From assembly GCF_037975245.1 (NCBI RefSeq), contig NC_092562.1, positions 26,463,054 to 26,527,053 of the forward strand: DNA of 64,000 nt. The letters run 5' to 3'. The translations under genes and the position numbers were made by a program. Shown here piece by piece: positions 48,601 to 62,600 of this stretch. Below the pieces are notes generated by a model that saw only the letters and a list, made by a program, of their open reading frames with translations, did no database searches and was not told where the DNA came from. The DNA is from Apostichopus japonicus. Lineage: Eukaryota; Echinodermata; Holothuroidea; Aspidochirotida; Stichopodidae. Position 1 is the first letter of the stretch. The number at the start of each line of letters is the position of its first letter.

Positions 48601-51600
48601 CAATTGAATATTTCACTCACGTCACTGATTATCTTCAGCTTTCTGTTTGTGTATGTTTGGTGATTGGTTGCCTCCTGCAAAAGCACGGTCATCTCACCAA
48701 ACACCTCATTAGTTGTCACTTCCCTAGGCCAATAGCTATAAACGTCTTCATCCTTAGACAATACAAAGGATATAAAAAATGTAACAACATATAAAGATTC
48801 TCTGGAGTATGCTAGGTGAATTCCTACTGCAATGTTTTAATTTTTTTAATTCTATATCAGCACAAGAAAATATTGTTAACTTCTTCACGCTCCCTTAATA
48901 AATCTATTGATCATATTAATATTAAAAAGAATTGAAAACTGACGATTCCCAATGCATGTGATTGAGACTATGCTTTAATTTGTGCACATTAAGGAAGTTG
49001 ATTGGATGTGAATTTATTTTTCAGATGATTTAGCTGATTTTCAATCTAAGAATTATGGAAATGCTAAAAATAAAATTTACAGTTCGTTGCTCATGATACA
49101 GTGTAGTACAGTATATGTCAGTTAAAAACAAATACATGCAATTGTTAGTCATATCAAACTATATTTTCATGAAATGACATATTCAATCAGGTGTGTTCAT
49201 TTATCCAGTCCATAGTGTATTAAGGCTTTTGTTAACTGAATATGATTAAAAGGCTAAACATATCAATGACTTATTTTGCAATCTAAAATTAAACATTTTA
49301 CCGAACTGTCAACCAGCATGACTAATGTCCTGACATTTTGTTGCCAAACCATTCTCCAAAATTGTTCAGCAAGACTTTTACTTTGAGGTCCTAGGAAATA
49401 ATGAAGAAGTATTTTTAAGGAAAGGCATCATTGTTATCACTTCAAAAACCACAGCAACTTAACTGTATGTGTGCATTAAATTCAATTCAAGAAACAAATG
49501 CAAAACATTATCTCCAGAAGAATATGCAATAAATGGTCAAATGTTCTGCAACATTTTTGCAATTCATATCTACAGAAGTTGATATCTAGTAATATTATGG
49601 TGTCAGATAAACAAAATAACGCTCTCTATTATTGGTATTGGTACTACTCACCAATATTGTGGTGGAAGTTAAAAACATTTTTAGTGATGATTGCTCTTTC
49701 AAAGACTAACAGCACAAAATAGTTTTGAAAGTAAGGTTTATGGTTTACACTTACTTTAATTGTTAGTAAAATGAAAGTTGAAGTACTTTGTTGATTAAAT
49801 CACCTAAAAGTTACATATTCAACTGATGTAGGGGTCTATAGTTAAGTTAAATAGCTAATTTGTAACTTATTGTAGCTACATTGATCACTTTCAAATATTA
49901 TAGTATTCACAAGGTGTATTGATTGTTCTAATTTATTGATAGTGTTCTCATGTGTTTTGTTGTTTTCTTTTACTGTTTGATAATTTGATGTAGACAATGC
50001 TCATCGTTTGGTGACCGATCATATTCCACACATTATCAGTTGATAACTTTTCACTCTCTCAATATGGTAATAAGAGTTCAAGAATGACACTGAAATGTGT
50101 TGCAATCAGCAACAAACCTGCTATGAAGTACAAATATATTGATCAAAGTCATGTTATGATTTGTAAAAATCTCTTTAAAGTAAATTAAGAAACAAATAAG
50201 TTAAGGTATGAACAGAAGAAACGTTATCTTATGCAAATGTGTGGAGAATAACAGTAAAACATGTTCAACAAGAATGGTTTACCTCTTGCAGCTATGAACC
50301 TTGCTTTCCCATTACGAGCCTGAAAATGAAATATAGTACTTATAATCTTTCATATTTTACTTCTTTTTCCACAAATGTTTCAATTTCATTATAATAATAT
50401 AATAGAAGATGTTATTTGACAAAATCTATCATGCATGAAATCCAAAAGGTGTGAAAACAACTTGTGGTTCATATGTTGACTAAACATCCTACAAGAAGAA
50501 ACTACAAAAAAGATAAGGATCGCAACCTTAAATTAAACCATTTATCTGTACTGCTAAAAAGTGTAAAGTACATGAAATTGCGTTTTATTGATAAATATGG
50601 GAAACTAGCAAATACAATGTATTTTCTAGCACAACTACTTTGACATATTCAATCATTATCTGCCCTTGAAGGTGTAGTCATATTTCAAATTAGTTATAGT
50701 GATGGATACTTTACAGCCAACAAAAAAGTCATAGAAAAAAATGAAATGTCACCGAGCAATAGTAAAATTTATAAAAGAATTTTTCACTGGGCACTACTCT
50801 GTGTTATTGCAAAAATGTTAAGGCGATAATCAAATAAGCATAAAAGATGCAGAAGCTCAGAAATAATACAAACCAACTACCCTTTTGTAATGGATTAAAT
50901 ACAATTTTTATGGAGTCCAACGCACCTTAACAATATTGCCATTTTGAACCCTCATAACCACAATTTATCTCAAGTAACATATATTTGTCAATAGGAGACT
51001 TTTATCACCAAATGAGATTCATATTATGGTAGCATTTCTAATCAATATGACACAATTAATGATGTCATTGGTCTAATTTGGTATTAAGCTTGACATAATT
51101 CATAGGCAACAATATTGTTAAACTGTTTAGTACTCAATTAAGTAAATGAAACCCTCTTTTGTAGCTGTAAGTTTTTGCTCAGTATTAACAGGAAATGTCA
51201 CACTGTTTGCCATAATACACTGTTCATGAAAAGCAAGGTTACAGCAAAAAAATATTGCAATGGATGAGAATCTATGGATTGATTGATAAAAATCATCAGC
51301 CCTATGCAATTACATGCAAACAATTTGTAACCTATACCACTCACGCCACAGCAATAATACATCACTAGATATAAATGTCACTCATGCAACACGAGAGCTA
51401 GCAATATTAAAACCGAAACGAAAAGGAAAGTTAAGCAAGAAAGAAGCAAGAAAGAGGCTTAGTTTACTATTTAAAATGCTATATTCATATAGTTAGCATG
51501 TTCTTACACCATCTACCATCAGTGGAACTAGTAGAAGAAGAAAAAGTGATATGATATTGCATTGTAGCAAGAAACATGGAAAACATATACAGTAATATGT

Positions 51601-54600
51601 CAATAGAACCCTATACCCATATCCAATTGCCCAAGCTCGCAATGAAGATTCTTCTTCAGTTAGCAAATTACTCTGCTTCAAGTGCTCGGCAGTTTAACTG
51701 ATATATACCTTTATCATGCTGGCATTGTAATAATCTGACTCTCCTGTGTTGCCAGGTACCTGTAATTTTACTCTTGTATGATCATCTTGTAAAATTACAA
51801 GATTAAAAAGGAAAAACATCAACACAGTTGGATGAGCTGTTTTGGGAAACATATCTTTAATCGTTAAACAATGTTTATGTCTAAAGATATGTTTGAACAT
51901 ATAGCAAATAATGGGAACTGAAACCATGACATTAAAAATAGGTGTAATTTAACAGAATTACCATGCATGCAATATGTTTGAACAGGCTACTGACATGCAC
52001 AATACTAAAACAAGCTGAGAAGACATAAAAAACTGGATGTACAGTAAAACATATTATACACTTTTTAAGTATTCGTCAAAATACAATTAGGCACAATGTG
52101 TTACATGTGTGTCGTTTAAGTAGGTATAGCAGTAAGAGTTGTGATCAATTTGAAAGATCATATTCCAAGTGATAGAATTTGAAGTTGGAGTAACTTTTCT
52201 TCAACCTATCTTCATCATTTTTCAATCAGAACCAATTTACTGCAAATGTTTTCTGCTGGATGCATAAAGTATATGTTTTATCATGACAAATCAAATGGTT
52301 ACATAATTTTACATTTCTTCAATTTATACTACTGCTGTGGAATCTACAATTCTCTCCCAACGAGGAATAAACTATTCAATAAATTCAACAACAACATAAT
52401 GGAACGATGCTTGTTCAAAACCACTTTGCATCTCACATTATTTAATGGTATACATTATTTCACTGATGAGAAATCATTAAACACTAAACAATTATTCAAA
52501 TTTGAATGGTCTTTTAATCTTATCATGTAACAATGAACAAAAGGTATAGTCATTTGGTGTAGGTTGCATGTTTGCCATCATGCACGTACAAGAAGAATAT
52601 CTGTCACAATGCGAAGTTATTCTTCATACAGGCAATAGCTTCATCAAGAAAATGGCATTCATAAGCAGAGGTACTGTACTTACATGGAATGATCTTAGAC
52701 AAGCTGTTCTTTGATTTCAATTTTTCATGCTGAAGCGCTTCAGAACACGGATGTTGACGACCTCTCGGAAGAACCTGGTTAAAAGACAAAAAGGTGGCGA
52801 TCTAATTTCTCCACAGCTGAACAGTAAAGAAATTACAATGTACAGTTGACAGTATTGCTTAGTATGATTTTATCATTACGAAATATCTCTCAAAGTTTAC
52901 CCTTTACTTGATAACTGAAGGTAATTTTTACACATCTTGATAATAAATAAATTAATAACATATACTCACCGTAAACTCCTTGACAACATCCTCAATGACA
53001 ATTCTTCTGTCTCTGCTCATGTAGTCTTGAAGTTCGGACACTTTCATTGGTTTTGGTGGTGTTGTCTTTTTGGCAGTGTCTACATTGATGTAGACACCTG
53101 CATATTGTTCAATATCAACAAGGTCCTCATAATCATTGTCTTGTTTCAACTCTCTTTCTGTAGATGCCTTTGATACCACTGTGGATCCAACAGCCTCATA
53201 CGTTGAACCAGATTCCACCAAGCTGGTAATTTTGTCTTGAGGTACTTCATATCCTTCAAACTGGTCTCCACTGACTGGTTGATTAAGATTTTGATATTGA
53301 TCTGGTGATTTTAGCATTTCCTTTTTGGCAAGGGGTATATACTCAGTTTTGTCTTTGACTTCTGTTGGCAAATCTATAGGAACGTAATAAATAGAAACTT
53401 ATTGCCTCAATATACAATTGATATACTGAATGGATAATTTACCTGTACAATGTATATACATAATATTAGAACCAGGAGTTTACATTCCGTCAATGAACAT
53501 CTACTGGAATTAAGATGCTCAAGCTATGTACGTTTGCAATTATATAATATGGATATTGTATAACAAGATACATACATGTCTCTGTATGAAGTGAAATAAA
53601 CATTTCCCAAATATTTCTTGAAGATATTCACCACCCTTCCCTAGATAGAGGAACTTCATTTATTAAGTAGAGATGTCTGTCGAGAGATCTAACCTGTCAA
53701 TCATCTGTATGTAGCAACCAGGTCTGAGTATGGTAGCAAACAATCGGAACAGGGTACCAGTGATCATTACCCAGTTGGGTAACAGGTTCACGAAACTCCC
53801 GATCGAATATTGCAAAAAATCACTGAACTAGCCAAACACAAAGTACATAAATGGTAGATCACTATGCCACCTTACATTACACCTCCGAAATACATGTTTT
53901 CAATCGATACTCCTATTGTTATGAACAACTGAATTTTATGTTTTGATGTATAATAAATAATAATGAAAATGCATATCAAATAAAGAAAAACCTTGCAAAA
54001 AATACTTCTGACTGTTTCTTTTACTCAATCCAGGGCACGCATTAGCCGTGGGATTGCACGATTCCTACAGTTTTATTTCAAATCCTGCATGTCAAAAGTT
54101 GTCAAGACTGGATTTTCCGTAATTAATTTCAGCTCTCATCTTGAATTAAACAGAAATTGCGCTGTGACCGTGTAGCGATTCATCGCTAAGCGATCGCATT
54201 TGGAATAAACGTTTAGTAATAAGCCACTTGCAAATATTTTTGTTTGTATCCCGCCTATAATTCATCTTAACATCCTGTACATTTTCTTCCAGAACTAGCT
54301 GATTGATGACAAAAAAGACCTGTGCACTCGACTAACTATGTTTGCGTAAAATCCCCACAAATTTCTCACCTGCACATGGCAGCCTAAATTCACAGAGAGT
54401 CAACATTAAAATGTAGCCTAACCATCTGTTTATTCGCTCAAATTGTGTCGCAGTCGGCTGGCACTAAAAACATGCACAAAGTTATTTCGTTATTGCTGCT
54501 ATCTTTGACCACTGCTCTCTTCGACCACTGCCATCTTCGACCACTAGTGTGGTGTTAGGCTACCATGTGGCACATGGTAGCCTAACACCACACTAAGAAA

Positions 54601-56581
54601 ATGAGGAAATCTAGGTTAATCATCTGTTTATTTGATCACATTGTAACGCAGTTAGCTGGAACTAAAATAACTATGGATTACTTTCATTATTGCTGCTATC
54701 TTCAACCACATGGTAGCCTAACACCACACCAGGTCCATAGGAAAATCTTGCCTAACCATCGGTTTGCAAGAAAAAAAGTTTAACACTTTTTGCATAGCCT
54801 TGTTTACAATTTTCAATTAGCTGGAAAATGACAATTGGTTTGAAGGTATGTGCTATTTTTGAAGAGGGAATATAATACTTTGCGTACACTATTGCTGTTG
54901 TGATGGATTGAAGGTTTCAAGTTTGACTAGTTTTCACCGGCATAATATTTTCGTTTTCGGTGGTGAGTGATTTTATCAAAACACGAAGAAGAATCCACAA
55001 GAATGGCTAAAACTTGAAATAGTAAGTAATTAAAAAAAAAACATCTACACTACAAGAGAGTCATTTCATGAAATAAATCTTCCATATTCGTATGTCTTGA
55101 TTAATAAAAAAAAACAGGAATTATTGAAATCACGGAATTATTGAAATCATGAAAGCATTCGCGTAGCAAGTACAAGACCCCCCCCCCTCCCCCACCTGTT
55201 TTGTGCGTTTTTGATTCGGTACCCAAATGTTCGGTTGGGTACCTGACTCAGGCCTAGTGAAAAATTAATGTGTTCATGTTAATAAAATAAAAGAGAAAAT
55301 ATGATGTGTCTTTTCCTGATCAGCTCAAAATACCTTGATTTTCCTTGTCGATTTCAACATTATTGGTAAAAGATGTTGGATCTGATCGAGTTGGAGATCC
55401 TTTTCTGGATAATTTCCTGAAAATAATTCAAAGAGTGAAAGTAACTATTTAGTGAGGGTGAAATTAACCATTAACATGATACAAACTAATTCCTATAGGT
55501 ACATAGAAGCGGTAAATGTAACTTCTGTGAAAATAGCTAGCTCTGCCTGTGATGTAAGCCTTGTGTGCTTACCATATACTGCAAAGATACACATAATTTT
55601 AATTCTAAGGAAAACTGGCTGCGGTTAAAAAAGATTTTTTTTCATCCAAATAAATTAAGTTAAGCACCAACTATATGGGAACATTTTGATAGTTTTGATA
55701 GTTTAAAAAATCTCTCCGTACTTGGTCGCTAAATAATTACTAGTTTCTCCAGTTTCTCCAGATCTTCAAGTGAGTTTCAAGTGAGTAAATTAAATGCATT
55801 AAATACACACTAAGTTCACATGTTGTCAACTTACTTTTACCCGATTGTGAACATGGAGCAAAAATTTGAAATTTGTTGCTGAATATTATTGGACCTGGTT
55901 AAAATATGTACTAGAAATACATTGTTTACTGCTTGAATCTAATTGAAGGAGAGCTAATGGCAATAATATGATAAGGTAACATTACCAATGAAAAGTAATC
56001 AGCTCTTTTATCTAATAACAAGATTTATCTAACTTAAACTACAATGGTTGTAGTCAGGGTAGAGGTACTAATTCTACTCACTAGTATTTCCACAGACAAG
56101 CATTCTTGATGGTGGTCTCACAAAACGGGAGAACATGCAGTCCCATTTTTTTGTTATTTACATTACAAATGAAACTCATGGATATTTAAGTGAAACTTAG
56201 TTTATCATACTTTAATGCTCTAAGTATGTAAGCACAAGTCTGCTTACCTGTAAATTAACACAAATGTGATGATGATGAGCAATGCTATAGAAAAGGCTGC
56301 AGGAATGACAATGAACACTGTAAAGCTCTTGTCACCATCTGGAAAAAAGAACACAATCTCTATCCTTTAAATGGTCATTAGCTCCACGAAGTATCCCTTT
56401 AAGGAGTTTGAAATCTAGAAAATGTGCCTAATGTATTGAGAGAAGCATGTATGGTAGCAACACAATTAGAATCCTCAAAACACTCTTACCTGTTTTAGGA
56501 ATTTCTTAGCTACAAACTTACTAACGTCATATATATATATATATATTTTTATACATACATATATATATATATATATATATG

Positions 56582-56619
<38 letters not shown>

Positions 56620-59600
56620 TTATCCTCTAGTACTTCACTCAAATGGGTCAAGTCTTTAAATAGGGTGGGGGTTGCTACTATCCATCCAAGCCCAGACTCG
56701 TCCTTCCTCTTAAGGATCCACATATCTTTAGATCCCTAGTGCTAGCAAGAAGCTACTTTAGAAGTGATCAGTTCTTTATTGTGCGAACTTGTTTTCCCCC
56801 ATCTGAGGGTTGTTTGAAGAAGTTAGCAATTTCTATTTTAGAAGATTCCAGGGGATAGTGAGAGTTAGTACTTCTCTAATCTCGAGTCATATAAGGTGGT
56901 TGTGGAAACCCTGTGGCATCTGTTGCCAGTGCAGTAATTTTTGGTGGAATTCCTTTTGCTTCCATGTGTCTCCAGATAGTTTCAGCACTGAGAGATGTAG
57001 ACCGTGAAGGTCTCTGTAGTAAAGTCGGCCCCTTTATTGGTTTAGAAGGGGTCCTTCTTTTGGAAGTTTGAGTGGAGGATCCACAAGTAGACTCAGCAGT
57101 AGTGGGAACCAAGTGTGGTTAGGCAACATGGAGCTATCAGTGTTAATGCATATCCTGGTTCATTCCTTTTTAGCATCACTAGGACCTTGTGTAATGCGCA
57201 CCACAGAGAAAATGCTGAGCCGATTGAAATGATTGAGCAGAACAACAGGCCCTTCTGGTTGTCCGCTGCTGCAAAGAGATCCAGAAATAGTTGCCCAAAT
57301 GTTCTGAACACATATTCTGTGCAGATTTGGGAAAGATATCAATCTGTCTCTTTCACCTGCCCTCTGGATAGAGTGTCTGTATTCAGGTTCTGATTGCCTG
57401 CTAGGTGAGAGGTGCAAAGGTTTATGTTATGTTTGTCACACAGTGAAAGGAGGATCCGTGTTACCTGAAGTAATGAGTGAGACTTTGTTCCCCCTTGGTG
57501 GTTGATATAAGGCACTTGCTGTGTCTGTTTGTACATACACTATGTGGTTAATTTTGAATGGTCTGCCTGAGAAAGCGTGTCGATTGGCACACCTGGTACA
57601 GAACGTCTGTCAGTCCGATGGTAGAGGGATCATTTTGTTCATCAGGTTTTGGAGGGTTGTACCACTGCAAGGGGTGTAGCTGTAGTGATTGCATCCAAAG
57701 TTTGCACCTTGGTAGAATCTTCCATCAGGACAGGATTATTTTGAGCCATGCTCTAGCCTGTGAACGATGTTTCAATAGAACATCCATCATTTGAAGTGGG
57801 AGGGCATCTACTCTTTCTTCTGGGAGGAGCAAACCACTTTGTAGATCTAGTATTGCTCTTAGGTACGTAAGGTATTGGCTTGGTGATCGAGATGACTTGT
57901 TTTCATGCATTATCCAGCCTATGACATTGAGGAGAGAAACAGGGAAGTCTCTTCAGTTGAGACGATCAACCATTTGTCCATTTAGGCAAATAGTATCATG
58001 CCCTTCCTTCATAGAAATGCTAGTATGGATCTGCTGACCCTGGTGAAGGCTCCTGGTGGATAGGCCAAATGGTAGGGCAACAAACTGGTAATCCACTACC
58101 ATGTAGTGCCAGAACTTCTGGTCCTCTCTCTTGATCAGGATGTGCAGGTATGAGTCCAATAGATTCAGCGAGGTGGCCCACATTCCTTTTCTAGAATGGA
58201 AATGATTTGGACAGTGTTTCCATATGGAACGCCTTTTGTTTTATAATTGATTTCTTCATAGGGCTTTAAGTATAGTATGGGCCTCCAAAGGTCTGTTCCC
58301 TTCTTCAGAGTCAAGAAGACTGATGACCGTAACATAACCTGGTTGGAACTTTCTGATCACTTTTTGTCCAACAGGTCTGCAATCTCCGTTTCCAGTGTCT
58401 ACCGTTGGTTGGGGTCCGAAGGAACTGGTGTGACTTCCTAGTTGCCGGAAAATGGAGGGTTGGAGGTGAACTCTATGGAGTAGCTGATTGTGAGAAAACC
58501 TAATGAGGCCCCCCCCCCCCCCCCACAACCAGCAAAGAATTATGGTGAGATGGGCATCCCTAGGTACATTGCTGTTGTTGGTAACCTATGAAGGAGCCCT
58601 TGGTGGGTCCTTGTGCTTGTTATAATGTTGCTTGTCATTTCTCTGTCTGCCCTTAAGACTATTGAAACGATCAAAATTTGACCAATTTTGCATAACTTTC
58701 ATATGAAAGGTCAAAAGAGGAAGGAGTCAGGGCCTGGATGGATGGTAGCCACACCCCTGTTTAAAGACTTGACCAATTTGAGTGTAGTGCTAGAGGATAA
58801 TGCTTATTTATGTGAGGTAAGTAGGTGTGGGTAATTAATTGGATGTGTTCACATAACCCGTTGTTTTTAAATGATCATATTTGTAAAAACTTACTATTCT
58901 TCTGATAGTTTCAAAGCTTTGAAAATATGTAACAACTAAACTTTGTTGGACCTTTTACTATAGGCACTACATCATTATTTATGTTTAAACTCAGCAAACT
59001 CTACACATGCCTAGTCTTGAATTTTGCCAGTTAATACTCAATTTCCTATTCTACTTAAAATGCAGTAACAGTACTCTCAGCACATCCTTTGAGGTTACTG
59101 GCAGAAGATTACCTTGGTATCCCATTGTACTTCTCTTGGTAAATTAAGAAAGGGATGTGGAAAATAATAAAACTTACTTGTGCAAACTAACCTGAAATAG
59201 ATGACTTTGGAATTGTCACTGCCATAGATGGCTCACTGAGGGGGTTTTCCTGATCTGTTGTAAGGGAAACCATGAAGGTATAATTCTCTCCAGGCTCAAG
59301 TCCTTCGATGATAGTGTACATTGTACTTCCAGAGACTGTTGTTACTCTCTGTGGAATATCACTACTACCATCCACCTTGTAGTAGATAGTATAACCAGTT
59401 ATCCCAGTACTGCAAGTAACATCATTATCATCGACCTATTGATCAAAGATGGAAATGTTCAATATTGTTGCTATATTATAGCATAGAAGACACTGCATCA
59501 TCTATGTAATAATTTAGTATTGATGACTACTTTATAGTGCATCAATGTATAGGCTAGATGAGTCAATAAGAGAGGAAGCTGAAAGCAGCTAGAAGAAAAG

Positions 59601-62600
59601 AGAAGATATGTGATGGGAATGTAAGGTAAGCCAAGGACGGGGAAGCTGGAACCAAAATGGAAGGGAAGAGAGGGGAAGGGAAGGGGATAGTTTATCTTTC
59701 TTCAGTATCTTCCGTCACAAAAGGACTACATCTTTGATTCAGCTATTTTCCATCTGGTACTCTGCATCCTTCACTGAGTAGCTCAGTTATACATGACTGG
59801 TTTCTCACTGAACTGTTAAACATATTGTGTAGTATATCTATATACTGTAGTCACTTTTAACATTCAAAATAAAACTGTTAGCAAACTCCTCTTCCCCTGT
59901 TGCTTTCTTCTCTCCATCCCTTGTCTACTAATCCCCTTACATCTGTCTCTTTGTGTTCACCATGTTCATTAACCCGTCTGTATTCTGTACGTGCTTTTGT
60001 CCCTTCTGTTACTGTTACTTGTCATTCAGCCTCTGAAGAAGATCCTGCTAGGATCGAAACGTCAGGCCAACTTACTTTTAAACATTCTATTACACAGACT
60101 CTCTAGTGGATAAGCAGTTTGCTAACAGTTTTATTTTATTTTAATATATTTTTAGCATACCTGCCAAGTAACGTTCAGTTGGTTCAAGTCTGTTACTGTT
60201 ACCATCACAGCTGTAGGAGCAATTAGTCCAGCTGTAAATAACAGAAATGAAACAGAGGTGAGGACACCTTGAGAGAGTTTCTGAGAGTAAGATAAAAATG
60301 TGGGGACTTTCCTATTATCAACATAGTGACCTGTGGCTTTACCTATAATTACTGAATACTATCCAGACTGCTATAAATATACCTAATTATCACAATCTTC
60401 TTAGCATGGAATTTCCTGCGTTGCATATCCATACCAACTGCTATTGGTATTTGTGTATGATTCCTTACTATTTATTTGTATTGATTGATCAGTGTTTTTT
60501 TTAACCTCATCACCTGGTTACTATTTTGTCTGTCACCGAAACTGAATGGCATATTATACTTCCATATTCATCACCATTTGACCAATCTACGATCACGGTG
60601 ACCTCCTTATAACTTCAAACAATTAAGAAACAAAATAAAAACTGAATAATAACAAGATTGATAGGATTAATTATAACAACTCACCCTCACACAATGTCTT
60701 GACAGTCATAGGTGGACCTATAGGACCCTCACCCATGTCCCCTTCCCTAACAGCTGATACACTGAATGCATAAATAGTGTCCTCTTCTAGATTGGTATGT
60801 GTGTACTGTAGCAGTTTACTGGATTCTATGATAGTATCAGTACCCCAGCTATCAGTTGCATCCTTCCTGTAGTACACAATATAACCAACCACTGGTGGAT
60901 CCCCAAAATCAGTCCCCTCATCCCAGGCTCTCCATTTAATGGTTATAGAGGTCTGGGACATATCAACTATTTCAGGCGATTCACTGATAATAGGAAGATC
61001 TGAACAGCAATGAGAACATAAAAATAAACCACACTAGAAGTAGAGTGTGCAAGCCACTGCATGACTGTCCCCCCCCCTCACCCTTTTAGTGAAATTCAGA
61101 TACTGCTAAGCAATATGCTTTATTATTGGCTATATAAATACTGCAAAACAAAACTGTGCAAGAAAATTAAAGGCTTGGTAGTAGTAAAGCAAAGACTGTT
61201 TAGATCTGAACAAATGGTCTCTTCATATCTGACTTACAATGAAAAGATTGAAGAAATACTAGGCTAGACGGCTGTTTTCTTATGTAATTTCTTTGTATTT
61301 GTGCAATCAAATGAGCAACTCATGGTTAGTTTCACTAATAATTTGGCCTCTTGTTTATAAGTTTATACCAATGATGAAACATTTGCACTAGAACATTTTA
61401 CTGCCCCAGTCTGTGAGAATGGGACAAGAGCTGGATATTATGTTGTTGATATCAGTTTTGTCAGTGAAAGATTATATTACATGATACTTGCAGAGCTACT
61501 CTAAGATAGTAACAACTGGAGAACATATGTAGTTGAAGAGAATGATAGACAATGATTCCAAGCGATATCAGTGTATTTAGTGTCGTAGAAAATAACATTT
61601 ATTGCCCTGTACAAGTACGTTTCGTTGGCTAATATAACACAGAATGTTCTACAATACTAATATATAATTATAATACTAAGTAAGTAGGCCTGACGTACCA
61701 TTCAACCTCATGGGCTCAACATCCAGGAAGAACATGACTAACGTTTCTTCTGTCCCCCTCCTTCTCCCCCTGTTCCAACCACCCCATCACTCCTCTTCTC
61801 ACAGCTATCTTCCACCCCTTTTTTTCTCCACACCTTTCTGTCTTACTCCTTCAGGTTGTTCCCTACCCTGCTCCTTTAATCTTCTCTTTGTCCCTCCACT
61901 GTTTATCGCCTACGTCTCCTCTTCCCCTGTTGCTTTCTTCTCTCCATCCATTGTCTACTAATCCCCTCACATGTATCTCATTGTGTTCACCATGCTCATT
62001 AACCTGTCTCTACTCTGTGCGTGTTTTTGTCCCTTCTGTTACTGTAACTTGTCATTTAGCTTCTGAAGAAGATCCTGCTAGGATCGAAAAGTCAGGCTAA
62101 CTTACTTTTACACTTACTATTTAGATGTGATAACTTTGATGATGAAAAATTCAGCAAACCCAGACAAGATTTTCTATAAATAAAGTGACCGATTTTAGCA
62201 ACACATTTCCAAAAGAGCATGGTTAGTAAATGCATAAACACCTTTAGATCGAGTTTTATATATATATATATTTTGGCTGTTTAGCAGTTTTGTAGACCTA
62301 TACAACATAAGAAGATATTTAATGTTAAAGTAAAACTGATGATATAGGCAGTACCATACCTATATAAATGTTACACATGTCACAGACATAATGTAAGCTC
62401 GGAGCCAGTGACTAATTGATTATCTCTTAATACAATCAATTCACCAGTGTTTACAGCTTGCATGAACCAACAGTATTCTCCAATTGTCCTTCCCAGAAGC
62501 AAATTTTCAGAATTGTTGCAATCAAATATCCTGATTGTTTATCTATACCATGATTTAACTACAGGGTATTGTACTTGTCGAGCCAGAAGAAAAAAAACCA

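Larger units (their letters stand above)
52775..55333. other. Introns around the tyrosine-rich linker exon, gene B
   Basis: Only 52970-53373 is coding. From 54568 the sequence becomes homologous to window position 1 onward. The start of visible homology is marked by a perfect 25-bp inverted repeat, and the phrase TTCGACCACT is repeated just before it. Confidence 0.5.
56770..58760 (-). mobile_element. Decayed DIRS-like retrotransposon in gene B intron
   Basis: Paralogous copy of the element at 1965-4090, inherited by duplication. It keeps more of the RT and RNase H region but has lost most of the tyrosine recombinase part (homology starts near the CAGTTCTTTATTGTGCGAAC phrase at 56770, equivalent to 2400). 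It contains extra sequence at 58370-58690, including a C18-type run at about 58508, that gene A lacks. Confidence 0.6.
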
